Shown: positions 26,643 through 36,238 of the stretch, in pieces | Layout of the letters: every line of letters begins with the position of its first letter | Numbering within the stretch: position 1 is the stretch's first letter | NCBI GenBank assembly: GCA_040505895.1 | Contig: JBEVXU010000007.1 | Span: 62,001 to 126,000, forward strand | Direction: 5' to 3' | DNA length: 64,000 nt | DNA from: Vondammii sp040505895 | GTDB taxonomy: Bacteria > Pseudomonadota > Gammaproteobacteria > Chromatiales > Chromatiaceae | The notes under the pieces: model-generated | Databases searched by the model: none | The model's input: the letters and a program-made list of their open reading frames with translations, nothing else | What the model was told of the DNA's origin: nothing | Translations under genes and position numbers: made by a program

Positions 26643-27704
26643 CTAAACCGCCTTACTCAGCATAGGGGCAATCTCATTCAAGGGCAGAACTCTGTCAGAG
26701 AGTCCCGCTTTTTCCACAGCACGTGGCATCCCAAATACGACACAGCTCTCCTCACTCTGTGACCAGACCGTTGAACCACCCTGTTTCAGCAGTTTGACCG
26801 CCTGCATCCCATCCGCACCCATTCCAGTCAGAACAATCGCCAGTATACTGTCTGGATAAATCCGTGCCGCAGATCCAAGACTGATATCAACACTGGGTTT
26901 ATACACCAGCCCGTCCGTATTCTCCTTGATCCTTATTATAGTTCTACTTCCATACCTCTCCAGTATCATCTGCATCCCACCGGGAGCAAGGTATGCGTGA
27001 GAGGGTTTGAGGATATCTCCCTCAGCCGCCTCTTTAACACTAATTCGGCACTGCTGATTGAGCCGCTCTGCAAACGCCAAGGTAAAGCTTGCCGGCATAT
27101 GCACCACAATCAATATCGGCAAGGGGAAGTTTACAGCAAGTGCCGATAACAGCTGCTTTATGGCAACCGGCCCACCGGTAGAAGCCCCTATGGCTACAAG
27201 TTTATAACTCCCCCTCTCTAAATAGGCAATGGGAGATGGCTTAACCACAGGCGTCGTCTGTACGCGGGTGATTTGTGCCGAAAGGCGTTTGACCGCATCA
27301 CCTGTACCTATCGCCCGAATACGCCTTAATAAGGTTTCCGTCGTTGTACCCTTGCTACCGTCGGTATCAAACTGTTTTGGTAAGAAATCTGCTGCACCAG
27401 CTTCCAGGGCATCCAATGTCGCCTTAGCCCCTTGATGCGTCAGCGACGAAAACATGAGAATCGCTGTCGGACACTCCTTCATAATCCGTTTCACAGCGCC
27501 TATACCATCAAGCCGTGGCATCTCCACATCCATAGTGACAACATCAGGCCGTAGCCGCTTCACCTCTTCTACAGCACCTAGCCCGTCAGCAGCTTGTCCG
27601 ACAACTTCAATTGCCGGGTCACTTTTCAGAATCTCCTCGATACGCCGCCGGAAAAAAGCGGAATCATCAACTATCAGTACACGAGTCCTTACGCTCACAA
27701 TCAA
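26643..27704 (-). CDS. cheB: Chemotaxis response regulator protein-glutamate methylesterase CheB
   Basis: 353 aa. Receiver domain with VLIVDDSAFF and phospho-Asp in VTMDVEMPRLDG, linker, then methylesterase with catalytic Ser in GASTGGPVA, His in VVHMPASFT and Asp in VLTGMGADGM. Demethylates chemoreceptors and deamidates receptor glutamines. Between cheA and motA, as in the Pseudomonas gene order. Confidence 0.95.
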   Translation of the reverse strand: MIVSVRTRVLIVDDSAFFRRRIEEILKSDPAIEVVGQAADGLGAVEEVKRLRPDVVTMDVEMPRLDGIGAVKRIMKECPTAILMFSSLTHQGAKATLDALEAGAADFLPKQFDTDGSKGTTTETLLRRIRAIGTGDAVKRLSAQITRVQTTPVVKPSPIAYLERGSYKLVAIGASTGGPVAIKQLLSALAVNFPLPILIVVHMPASFTLAFAERLNQQCRISVKEAAEGDILKPSHAYLAPGGMQMILERYGSRTIIRIKENTDGLVYKPSVDISLGSAARIYPDSILAIVLTGMGADGMQAVKLLKQGGSTVWSQSEESCVVFGMPRAVEKAGLSDRVLPLNEIAPMLSKAV

Positions 27705-27787
27705 GCCACCATCCAGTTGAGGTTGGCGATATAAACCATAATCGTCAGTACTCTTATGATCTGCACACGCTTCACCTAAACTGCCCC

Positions 27788-29923
27788 TTAATGCCTACGT
27801 GCATATTTTTGTACCAATCCAGGCACATCCAGTATCAATGCAATGCTGCCATCACCTGTTATGGTCGCACCTGCCATGCCACCCAGCCCCTGAAGCAGTG
27901 CGCCAAGGGGTTTGATCACAACCTCCTCCTGCCCGACGAGGCCGTCAACCACCAGACCCACCTGTTTTTCAGCCACATTGACTACCACAACATGACCTGA
28001 ACTCTCACTGACTTCATCAGATTTTGTGCCTGCCAACCATTCACTCAGATAGAACAGTGGCAGTGCCCGGTCACGAACCAGAAGGGTGAGTTGCCCATCG
28101 ACAGTATTGGAGTGAGTCAGGTCAAGATTGAATATCTCAACCACGTTGGCTAGCGGTAGAGCAAACGGCTGTCCCGCCAGCATAACCATCAGCGTAGGCA
28201 GAATAGCCAGAGTCAACGGCAGGCGGATAATAATGGTACTGCCTTTCCCCTTCTCCGACTCGATATCCACCGATCCATTCATCTGGGTGATACGAGTCTT
28301 GACCACATCCATGCCAACACCCCGACCGGAAACATCAGAGATCTCATTTTTGGTAGAGAAACCGGCCTGGAAGATCAGGTTATAACACTCTTTTTCACTC
28401 AGCCTGGTCGCCTCATCCTCGCTCATCATGCCATTGGCAACTGCCTTTTTACGCAACTGCTCGGGATCCATCCCCCTACCGTCATCGGCAATCGAGAGTA
28501 TGATGTGGTCACCCTTCTGGGCAGCGGACAATACCACTTTTCCACGCCGTGACTTACCGGACCATTCACGATCATCCGGTGACTCGATACCATGGTCCAC
28601 TGCATTGCGCACCAGATGCACCATAGGATCGGCGAGTGCCTCCACCAAATTCTTATCGAGGTCGGTCTCCTCACCATTGAGTTCAAGGTCGATCTCTTTT
28701 TTCAGACTCCGTGCCATATCCCTAATGACCCGGGGAAACCTGCCAAATACTTTTTTCACCGGCTGCATGCGGGTTTTCATCACCGCGTCCTGAAGATCTG
28801 ATGTCACCACATCTAAGTTGGCGACAGCATTTGCCACCTCTTCATCACCCAGTTTATCTTTCAGATTTTCAAGCCGGTTGCGTACTAGTACCAACTCACC
28901 GACCATGTTCATAATACTGTCGAGCCGTGCAGTTTCTACCCGAATAGTGTTATCTGCCGCTGCAGGTGACCGTCCTCTTTCCCCACCTCCCGGTGCACTC
29001 CCTACCACCTTTTTATCTGCTAATCCGGAGGCTACAGTAGGTTCTGCTTTTGGTCTCTTGGGAGCAGCGGATTGGGGTGAGATTTGCCTGGTTTTTGCCG
29101 ATGCCTTGACACTGGGCACGCCGATAAACTTACCCTTACCATGCAGTTCATCTAGGAGCGCTTCAAACTCATCTTCAGTAATCTCATCTGCAGCCACTTC
29201 GGTATTTTTCTTCTCCGCCTTCTTTTTTACCGTAGTGGCGGTGGCTGTTTTGGGCTTTGGCCTTGCTTTTGCTTTTGTTCTCGGTGCTCGCTTTTTCTTT
29301 GGCGGTGGCTTTTTGTCACTATCAGCTGAAGATGCAACCGGAACACCACCATGCTTTCCCGCCCCGTGCAACTGGTCCAACAGTGCTTCGAACTCATCCT
29401 CGGTTATCTCATCACTTTCAGCCCCCGAGGGCTCAGTGGCTACCGGTTCAGCCAACTTGGCGTCATCATCCCCGGCTTCGGCGAATTGAGCCGATTCATC
29501 TTCTGTCGGTGGTTTTTCATCGGGAGCTTTATCATCCGGCAATGATAGTGAAGCAAGAGTGTCAATAAGTTCCTGAGGAGCATGCTCAGGTTCGCTGCCT
29601 GATTTCACTGCAGCAAACATATCATTGACCAAATCAAGAACGCGTAACACCGCATCCATCAGAGAGGGATCGATGCGACGTTGGCCCTGGCGTAGAACAT
29701 TAAAAACATCTTCGGCCCGATGACAGATCGTCACCATCGCATCGATATTGAGGAAGCCGGCACCACCCTTAATAGTATGAAAGCCGCGAAAGACAGCATT
29801 GAGCAGGTCGAAGTTACCCGGGTCCTGTTCCAGGTCGACCAGTTGTTCATTCAACTGTTCAAGAATATCTCCGGCCTCTGCCAGAAAGTCTTGAAGGATC
29901 TCGTCATCCATTCCAATGGCCAC
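27788..29923 (-). CDS. cheA: Chemotaxis histidine kinase CheA
   Basis: 711 aa. Hpt with phospho-His about 49 in GFHTIKGGAGF, a long Lys/Ala/Pro linker, dimerisation domain (SIMNMVGELVLVRNRL), HATPase with HLVRNAVDHGIESP, DDGRGMDPE and SGRGVGMDVV, C-terminal CheW-like domain. The linker contains a duplicated about 24-residue motif, EITEDEFEALLDQLHG and EITEDEFEALLDELHG (residues about 172-195 and 247-270). I see no ordinary P2 domain, so these may be short binding motifs instead. Nine bases separate it from cheZ. Confidence 0.95.
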   Translation of the reverse strand: MAIGMDDEILQDFLAEAGDILEQLNEQLVDLEQDPGNFDLLNAVFRGFHTIKGGAGFLNIDAMVTICHRAEDVFNVLRQGQRRIDPSLMDAVLRVLDLVNDMFAAVKSGSEPEHAPQELIDTLASLSLPDDKAPDEKPPTEDESAQFAEAGDDDAKLAEPVATEPSGAESDEITEDEFEALLDQLHGAGKHGGVPVASSADSDKKPPPKKKRAPRTKAKARPKPKTATATTVKKKAEKKNTEVAADEITEDEFEALLDELHGKGKFIGVPSVKASAKTRQISPQSAAPKRPKAEPTVASGLADKKVVGSAPGGGERGRSPAAADNTIRVETARLDSIMNMVGELVLVRNRLENLKDKLGDEEVANAVANLDVVTSDLQDAVMKTRMQPVKKVFGRFPRVIRDMARSLKKEIDLELNGEETDLDKNLVEALADPMVHLVRNAVDHGIESPDDREWSGKSRRGKVVLSAAQKGDHIILSIADDGRGMDPEQLRKKAVANGMMSEDEATRLSEKECYNLIFQAGFSTKNEISDVSGRGVGMDVVKTRITQMNGSVDIESEKGKGSTIIIRLPLTLAILPTLMVMLAGQPFALPLANVVEIFNLDLTHSNTVDGQLTLLVRDRALPLFYLSEWLAGTKSDEVSESSGHVVVVNVAEKQVGLVVDGLVGQEEVVIKPLGALLQGLGGMAGATITGDGSIALILDVPGLVQKYARRH

Positions 29924-29932
29924 ACGCCACCT

Positions 29933-30646
29933 CTAAAAACCTAAACTTGAAAGCAAATCATCTACATCATCTTGATTTTCCACAACATCGCCCTGATCGA
30001 TACCCGGTACAACCGGTCCTTCCAGCCCGTGCTTTATTTCCTCTTTTTTTGGTGCATTTGCACCAGAGAGGCGAACCAGCTGCACCAGCTTGTCCTCTAC
30101 ATCATGCACCAATGTAATTACCCGGCGAATGATCTGACCAGTCAGGTCTTGAAAATCCTGAGCTATCAATATCTCTGACAACTTCTTGTGGAGTTCACTC
30201 GAGTTGCCTTTGACCAGAAGAAGAAACTCTCTCAGTTCACTATGAAATTGCTCCTCCTCTTCTGGAGTAGTTTCGGTCTCATTCAGTTTCTCCAGCTGCC
30301 GCGTAATAAATCTGGCTCGTGTCACCAGTAGATCAGTCAGTGGCAGACCTGTCTCTACTGCACTGAGCGAGGTATTGGCGGAATTTTCAGTCATGGTAAT
30401 GACGTAACTCAACCGCTCACTTGCATCTGGAATCTCAACATGGGCCAGTGTGGAAATTTTGGCATTTAATAGAAAACTGTTGATCGCCTCATGCAACTCC
30501 CGGGTCAGCCGCCCCACCTCCTGGAATAGTTCTCTCTCCCTGCAGTCGGCCAGGTCAGAGATAATTGCCCCCGCCTCCGCTTGATTACCGGCTTCAAGCT
30601 GTACAACTAATTCTCGTGCACGACTAAGGCGCTGATCACTATTCAT
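29933..30646 (-). CDS. cheZ: Protein phosphatase CheZ
   Basis: 237 aa, almost all helical. Active-site segment AQDFQDLTGQIIRRVI with the catalytic Gln/Asp pair, and a C-terminal amphipathic CheY-binding tail DDVDDLLSSLGF after an acidic linker. Dephosphorylates CheY-P. Immediately downstream of cheY. Confidence 0.93.
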   Translation of the reverse strand: MNSDQRLSRARELVVQLEAGNQAEAGAIISDLADCRERELFQEVGRLTRELHEAINSFLLNAKISTLAHVEIPDASERLSYVITMTENSANTSLSAVETGLPLTDLLVTRARFITRQLEKLNETETTPEEEEQFHSELREFLLLVKGNSSELHKKLSEILIAQDFQDLTGQIIRRVITLVHDVEDKLVQLVRLSGANAPKKEEIKHGLEGPVVPGIDQGDVVENQDDVDDLLSSLGF

Positions 30647-30667
30647 TCACTTCTCCGGCCATCAACC

Positions 30668-31054
30668 TCAAGCATCCACACGCTCAAATATTTTTGTGAT
30701 CTTCTCCTCCAGGATACCGGCAGTAAACGGCTTCACTACATAACCGTTTACACCTGCCTGGGCGGCCTCAATTATCTGTTCCCTCTTCGACTCGGCAGTC
30801 ACCATCAACACAGGCAAACTAACCAGATCATTATCAGATCGCACCTCCTTGAGCAGGTCGATGCCGGTCATTCCCGGCATATTCCAGTCAGTCACAAGAA
30901 AATCAAAGTGGCCCGTTTTCAGCATTGGCAGGGCGGTTGTACCGTCATCAGCCTCATGGGTATTGGTAAAGCCAAGATCCCGCAGCAGATTTTTAATAAT
31001 ACGCCGCATTGTGGAAAAATCATCCACGACTAGAATCTTCATATTTTTATCCAA
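30668..31054 (-). CDS. cheY: Chemotaxis response regulator CheY
   Basis: 128 aa single receiver. Start chosen at TTG 31054 because GGAGG sits 5 bases upstream and the product MDKNMKILVVDDFSTMRRI has the length of pseudomonad CheY; the frame stays open to 31084. Acidic pocket VVDD, phospho-Asp in TDWNMPGMTGID, Thr/Lys switch residues in VTAESKREQ and VVKPF. Binds FliM when phosphorylated (its target EIDALL is present at the FliM N-terminus). Confidence 0.93.
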   Translation of the reverse strand: MDKNMKILVVDDFSTMRRIIKNLLRDLGFTNTHEADDGTTALPMLKTGHFDFLVTDWNMPGMTGIDLLKEVRSDNDLVSLPVLMVTAESKREQIIEAAQAGVNGYVVKPFTAGILEEKITKIFERVDA

Positions 31055-31087
31055 GAAAACCTCCATACCCATCACTTCTATCACGCA

Positions 31088-31828
31088 TCATACTTTATCC
31101 GTATCAGCCAGCCAGTCTGACAGCCTGGATCTCAACCTGAGAGTAGCCTGACTATGTATCTGGCAAACCCTCGACTCACTGACACTCAAAACCTGTCCAA
31201 TTTCACGAAGATTAAGCTCTTCTTCATAATAGAGGGCAATCACCAGTCGCTCTCTTTCCGGTAATCCGGCAATTGCATCTGCCAGTGCCTCCTTGAAAGC
31301 ATCTTTTTCTATTCCTTCAAAAGGCCCGGGCAGCCCCTTACCGTTGTTGGCCTGAGGTAGTTCACCCACCGACTGCAAGTCTTCAATACTGAAAATACGG
31401 CAACCGGATGAGTCCTGCAGAATACGATGATACTCCGGCAGCGACATACCTAGGCTGTCGGCAACTTCGATATCCCGGGCATCCCTACCCTCATCGTTCT
31501 CGATCCGACGCATGGCATCGGCAACCATCCGCGCCTTGCGGTGTACTGAACGTGGTGTCCAGTCGCTACGACGTATCTCGTCGAGCATTGCTCCCCGAAT
31601 ACGGATACCTGCATAGGTTTCGAAGCTGGCACCCTGACTTGGATCATAATTTCTGCTGGCTTCGAGCAGACCGATCATACCTGCCTGAATCAGGTCATCC
31701 ACCTGGACATTAGACGGCAATCTATTCATCAAATGGTAGGCAATACGCTTCACCAGAGCCGCATGTTTGTTCACCAGTGCATCAGCATCCTGCTCTTGGT
31801 TTGCGGTATAGCTTGCCAATCCGTTCAA
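31088..31828 (-). CDS. fliA: RNA polymerase sigma factor FliA (sigma 28)
   Basis: 246 aa. Region 2 (HLMNRLPSNVQVDDLIQAGM, FETYAGIRIRGAMLDEIR, DWTPRSV), region 3 and region 4 (LPERERLVIALYYEEELNLR, LSVSESRVCQIHSQA). Directs transcription of late flagellar and chemotaxis genes. Starts 2 bases after flhG. Confidence 0.95.
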   Translation of the reverse strand: MNGLASYTANQEQDADALVNKHAALVKRIAYHLMNRLPSNVQVDDLIQAGMIGLLEASRNYDPSQGASFETYAGIRIRGAMLDEIRRSDWTPRSVHRKARMVADAMRRIENDEGRDARDIEVADSLGMSLPEYHRILQDSSGCRIFSIEDLQSVGELPQANNGKGLPGPFEGIEKDAFKEALADAIAGLPERERLVIALYYEEELNLREIGQVLSVSESRVCQIHSQATLRLRSRLSDWLADTDKV

Positions 31829-31830
31829 AC

Positions 31831-32712
31831 TCAGGTCTCCCCACTCTGGCTCGAGTATTGAATCAACCGTTCAACAAAAAACTGGAGATGGCCGGTAACA
31901 CCTCCAGGTACAGGCCAGTTATCGGCCTTCTTGGCCAAATTCTTAAACGTTTGTGCAATACGGCTGCGAGGATACGCATGAACCACCGGTTTTTGCGCCC
32001 TCACCGCCTTCAGCAGAGAATCATCGTAAGGGATACTTCCCATGTATGAAAGCATCACATCAAGATAACGGTCCGTTACTCTAGATATCTTATTATAGAG
32101 GTTTCTTCCCTCCTGGGGATGACGCGTCATATTGGCGAGAATATGGAAGCGATCAACGTCATATTCCCGGTTCAACAGCTTGATCATAGCGTAGGCATCG
32201 GTGATGGAAGCAGGCTCATCACACACCACCACCACCAGTTCCTGCACCGCCCGACTGAAGCTGATAACGGTATCGGAGATACCAGCGGCAGTATCTACAA
32301 TCAGAACATCAAGATCAGCGCCCACTTCACTGAAGGCGCTAATCAAACCCGCATGCTCCGCCTCGCTCAACTCGGCCATCTGCTGCACGCCGGAAGCACC
32401 CGGCACTACCTTGATCCCGGATGGTCCATCGATGACCACCTCTTCCAGGTTACGCTCACCGTTGAGCACATGGGAGAGATCGTATTCAGGATGCAGTCCC
32501 AACATCACATCGATATTGGCAAGTCCCAGGTCGGCATCCAGCAGCATCACCCGCTTTCCCATATCTGCAAGTGCCACGGCGAGATTAAGCGATACGTTGG
32601 TCTTACCAACCCCGCCCTTACCGCCGGTAACCGCAATCACGCGTACCGGTTCCGGATTTACCATACGTCTGAGTCCAGCCGCCTGATCCGCTCCCATGTC
32701 AGCCATGTGCAT
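31831..32712 (-). CDS. flhG: Flagellar number regulator FlhG (FleN), MinD-like ATPase
   Basis: 293 aa. Deviant Walker A VTGGKGGVGKTNVSLNLA, switch LLDADLGLANIDVML and VDTAAGISDTV. Controls polar flagellar number with FlhF. Overlaps flhF by 14 bp. No membrane-targeting DQAxxLR extension is missing: GADQAAGLRRM is present at the N-terminus. Confidence 0.93.
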   Translation of the reverse strand: MHMADMGADQAAGLRRMVNPEPVRVIAVTGGKGGVGKTNVSLNLAVALADMGKRVMLLDADLGLANIDVMLGLHPEYDLSHVLNGERNLEEVVIDGPSGIKVVPGASGVQQMAELSEAEHAGLISAFSEVGADLDVLIVDTAAGISDTVISFSRAVQELVVVVCDEPASITDAYAMIKLLNREYDVDRFHILANMTRHPQEGRNLYNKISRVTDRYLDVMLSYMGSIPYDDSLLKAVRAQKPVVHAYPRSRIAQTFKNLAKKADNWPVPGGVTGHLQFFVERLIQYSSQSGET

Positions 32713-33925
32713 CTACCCTTTCGCCTCCCATGGTAAGAGCGAGATATTCATCACTCATCGCCATACCCAGACTATCGCCGTACGTCGCAGCCATGCTCAC
32801 CAGTGTGTATGGCCGTGCCAGATGAATATCTTCCGGAACCTTCTGGCCATCGGTGGTGAAAGCCAGGGGCATACTGCTATGAATTAATGCTGAGAGTGCA
32901 CCACCCAGTGATGCAGCCTCATCCAACTTGGTAAGGATGCAGCCCTCGGGCCGGGCAACACCGAAAGCCTTGATAGCCTGCTCCAGCGCCGCCTGCTCGG
33001 TGGCGGCGGAGAGTGTCAAAAAGCTGCGGATCTGTTTGCCCCCCACATCCAGCAACGATAACTGTTTGCTTAGTTCAATATCACGCTGGCTCATACCTGC
33101 AGTGTCGATCATGATCAAGCGCTTGTCTGCCAGGGTATTCAGCACCGAGATCAACTCCTCGGTGGTAGCGGCTGAGCGCACCGGCACATCGAGTATCCGC
33201 GCATAGGTGTTGAGCTGTTCCTTGGCACCAATGCGATAGCTATCGGCGGATACCAGGGCCACATGTCGATTGCCGTGGCGCAGGGCAAAACGTGCCGCCA
33301 ATTTAGCCGCCGTCGTGGTTTTACCAACACCGGTGGGGCCGACCAGTGCCACCACGCCACCCCTTTCAAGCAGGTTCTCATCAACTGTCGTCACTTCACC
33401 TGCCAGGGAGTGGAGCACCTTCTTCCACGCCTGGTCAGGCACTTCAAAACTCCCCATCTGCTCCACCAGCCGGCCACAGATATCCGCTGACAAGCCGAGT
33501 CCGATGAGTCGGCGGTAGAGCTCCTGAACCCGTGGATCACGCACCGACATATCACGCCAGGTCAACCCGGAGAGTTCATTCTCCATCATCCGCCGTAGCG
33601 CTTTCATCTCCTTGCGCATCTCAACCAGCACCGGGTCCTGGCTCCACTCGATCTGTTTAGCAGGTCGGCTTTGGGCCTGTTCAGATGAATCCACAGCAGT
33701 CTCCGACTGCCGGCTCTGTTGTTGCCGATGAAGAGGAATCGATGTTGGTTCAACAGAGGATGAAGGTGAGGTGAATGCAGATTCATCATAATCCATGGCT
33801 GCTACCAGCTCGATCCCCCCCTCGACAGATTTGTTCGAAAGGATAACTGCGTCAGGTCCGAGAACTTCCCGAACCTGACGTAGCGCTTGTCGAATATCTT
33901 GAGCAAAAAATCTTTTAATCTTCAT
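32699..33925 (-). CDS. flhF: Flagellar biosynthesis GTPase FlhF
   Basis: 408 aa from ATG 33925 (MKIKRFFAQDIRQALRQV), the usual FlhF start; an extended frame to 33997 exists but lies mostly in the flhA-flhF gap. N-terminal basic/B domain, then NG GTPase domain with VALVGPTGVGKTTTAAKLAA, DSYRIGAKEQL, MIDTAGMSQRD and ILTKLDEA. Sets the polar site of the flagellum. Confidence 0.93.
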   Translation of the reverse strand: MKIKRFFAQDIRQALRQVREVLGPDAVILSNKSVEGGIELVAAMDYDESAFTSPSSSVEPTSIPLHRQQQSRQSETAVDSSEQAQSRPAKQIEWSQDPVLVEMRKEMKALRRMMENELSGLTWRDMSVRDPRVQELYRRLIGLGLSADICGRLVEQMGSFEVPDQAWKKVLHSLAGEVTTVDENLLERGGVVALVGPTGVGKTTTAAKLAARFALRHGNRHVALVSADSYRIGAKEQLNTYARILDVPVRSAATTEELISVLNTLADKRLIMIDTAGMSQRDIELSKQLSLLDVGGKQIRSFLTLSAATEQAALEQAIKAFGVARPEGCILTKLDEAASLGGALSALIHSSMPLAFTTDGQKVPEDIHLARPYTLVSMAATYGDSLGMAMSDEYLALTMGGERVDAHG

Positions 33926-34002
33926 CTCTGCGTTCCCAGCAATCAACTTGTTGAGCCGTGTACCCCAAGGGTCACTTCTCACCCCTGTTGACTGCACTCA
34001 TT

Positions 34003-36096
34003 TTACGCATCCGGTTTACCCACGGTTGCAACCACTTTGATCTGGCGGTTGTCCGGGACCTCGTTATAGGAGAGGACATGCATCCCCGGGACACTATGCT
34101 TCACGAACCTGGCCATCCAGGACCGGAGCGGCGCGGCTACCAGCAGAATACTCTCCTGCCCCGCCATCTCCTGTTGACTGGCGGTTTCCACCAATGCTCT
34201 CTGCAGCTGTTCCGCTAGTCCGGGCTCGAAGCCCACCCCCCCTTCCTCGGGAGGCTGTAATGTCTGTTGCAATATCTGTTCCAGACTTGGATCAAGCACA
34301 ACAACAGGAATTTCTTCTGTAGATCCAACCAGTTGCTGGACAATCGAGCGAGAAAGTGCAACCCGTGCATAACCGGTGAGAACGCCGAGGTCTTGACTCT
34401 GGGTGCCGTACTCCGCCAATGTTTCGGCAATGGTGCGGATATCCCGTACCGGCACATTCTCCTCCAGCAGGTTCTGTAGAATCTTCAATAGCTGCCCCAG
34501 AGAGAGAATCTTCGGCACCAGATCCTCCACCAGCTTCGGCGCACTTCTGGCCAGTGCGTCCATCAACTGCTGCACGTCCTCATGACCGAGCAACTCTTGT
34601 GCATGTGACTGCAGGATTTCACTCATGTGGGTCGCGACTACCGTACTGGCATCAACTACCGTATAACCCAGTGTCTGAGCATGATCGCGTTGAGCCGTCT
34701 CTATCCACACTGCATCAAGACCAAACGCCGGATCTTTGGTCGCCAAACCCTGGAGGTTTCCGAATACCTGTCCGGGATTGATCGCCAACACCCGATCCGG
34801 ATGTATCTCCGCCTCAGCGATCGCCACCCCATGGAGAGAGATACGGTAAGCAGTGGGTGGTAGATCAAGGTTGTCCCGGATATGCACTGGCTGAACCAGG
34901 AAGCCAAGCTCCTGTGAGAGTTTTTTACGCACCCCCTTGATCCGCGTCATTAACTGCCCGCCCTGGTTTCTGTCGACCAGGGGTATCAGTCGGTAACCGA
35001 CTTCAAGGCCGATGATATCCACCGGCTGGACATCTTCCCAAGTGAGTTCCTTCTGCTCTGCAGGAACCTCCGGGATGGGAGGGGGTGCTGCCGCAGCCGC
35101 CACCGCTTCTGCTTCATTGCGCTGATATATCCACCAGGCACCTGCACCGGAGAGCAGCGCCAGGGAGAGAAAGGCAAAATTGGGCATCCCGGGGATAATG
35201 CCCATCAGTCCCAGCACCATTGAAGTGATCCCCAGCGCCTTGGGATTATCCAGAAGCTGGGTCACCACCTGCCCGCCCATGTCCTGAGTGGCGGCCACAC
35301 GGGTAACAATAATAGCCGCAGAGGTGGAGAGCAGCAGGGAGGGGATCTGTGCCACCAGCCCGTCACCGATAGTGAGCAATGCATAGAAGCGCAATGCGGT
35401 CGAGAGGTCCAGGTCGTGCTGCAGCATACCGATGGAGAGTCCACCCAGGATGTTGATAAAGAGGATCAGGAGACCGGCGATGGCATCACCACGAACAAAC
35501 TTGCTGGCACCGTCCATCGCACCGTAGAAGTCAGCCTCCTGGGCCACCTCCTCGCGGCGCATTTTTGCCTCGTCCTGATTGATCATCCCGGAGTTGAGGT
35601 CGGCATCTATAGCCATCTGCTTGCCTGGCATGGCATCGAGGGTGAAACGGGCGCTCACTTCAGAAACACGCCCTGCACCCTTGGTAACGACGACAAAATT
35701 GATGATGACAAGAATAGCGAATACCACCAGGCCTACCGCATAGTTGCCTCCAATAACAAAGGCACCAAACGCTTCAATCACTTTTCCTGCAGCATCCCCC
35801 CCCTGATGGCCTTCCAGGAGCACCACCCGAGTGGAGGCCACATTCAGTGCCAGCCGCAGCAGGGTTGCCACCAGCAGCAAACTGGGAAAGACGCTGAACT
35901 CCAGGGGCTTGATGGTGTATAGCACCACCAACAGCACCACCAGTGAAAGAGCAATATTGAAGGAGAAGAAAACATCCAGTGCCAGCGGTGGCATCGGTAC
36001 CACTATCATTGCCAGCATCATGATCAGGATAACGGGTGCACCAAACCCCCGTACCCCGAAAGACCTGACATTACTCAAAATTGCTGCTGTATCCAT
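34003..36096 (-). CDS. flhA: Flagellar export apparatus protein FlhA
   Basis: 697 aa from ATG 36096, which has AGGA four bases upstream; an upstream extension to 36180 is not needed. Eight TMs in the first half, the conserved cytoplasmic loop DLNSGMINQDEAKMRREEVA with EADFYGAMDGASKFVRGDAI, and the C-terminal platform that docks chaperone-substrate complexes. 142 bp separate it from flhB, the largest gap in the export-gene run. Confidence 0.95.
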   Translation of the reverse strand: MDTAAILSNVRSFGVRGFGAPVILIMMLAMIVVPMPPLALDVFFSFNIALSLVVLLVVLYTIKPLEFSVFPSLLLVATLLRLALNVASTRVVLLEGHQGGDAAGKVIEAFGAFVIGGNYAVGLVVFAILVIINFVVVTKGAGRVSEVSARFTLDAMPGKQMAIDADLNSGMINQDEAKMRREEVAQEADFYGAMDGASKFVRGDAIAGLLILFINILGGLSIGMLQHDLDLSTALRFYALLTIGDGLVAQIPSLLLSTSAAIIVTRVAATQDMGGQVVTQLLDNPKALGITSMVLGLMGIIPGMPNFAFLSLALLSGAGAWWIYQRNEAEAVAAAAAPPPIPEVPAEQKELTWEDVQPVDIIGLEVGYRLIPLVDRNQGGQLMTRIKGVRKKLSQELGFLVQPVHIRDNLDLPPTAYRISLHGVAIAEAEIHPDRVLAINPGQVFGNLQGLATKDPAFGLDAVWIETAQRDHAQTLGYTVVDASTVVATHMSEILQSHAQELLGHEDVQQLMDALARSAPKLVEDLVPKILSLGQLLKILQNLLEENVPVRDIRTIAETLAEYGTQSQDLGVLTGYARVALSRSIVQQLVGSTEEIPVVVLDPSLEQILQQTLQPPEEGGVGFEPGLAEQLQRALVETASQQEMAGQESILLVAAPLRSWMARFVKHSVPGMHVLSYNEVPDNRQIKVVATVGKPDA

Positions 36097-36238
36097 TATC
36101 CTAGAATCCGTAGTTGGACGGGGTGGATTGCACGCCGTAGCGAAGTTCACCCCACAGGTAAAAACATAGGTTGATGGCAATATTATTCATATCAGCTAAT
36201 TAGCCTCATAATGGAGCGGTCAACTGCGGAATATAGGA

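Noticed and set aside
34419..34781. Long antisense open frames inside flhA and other flagellar genes
   Set aside because: They mirror GC-biased third positions of well-identified genes on the other strand and lack ribosome-binding sites or family motifs.
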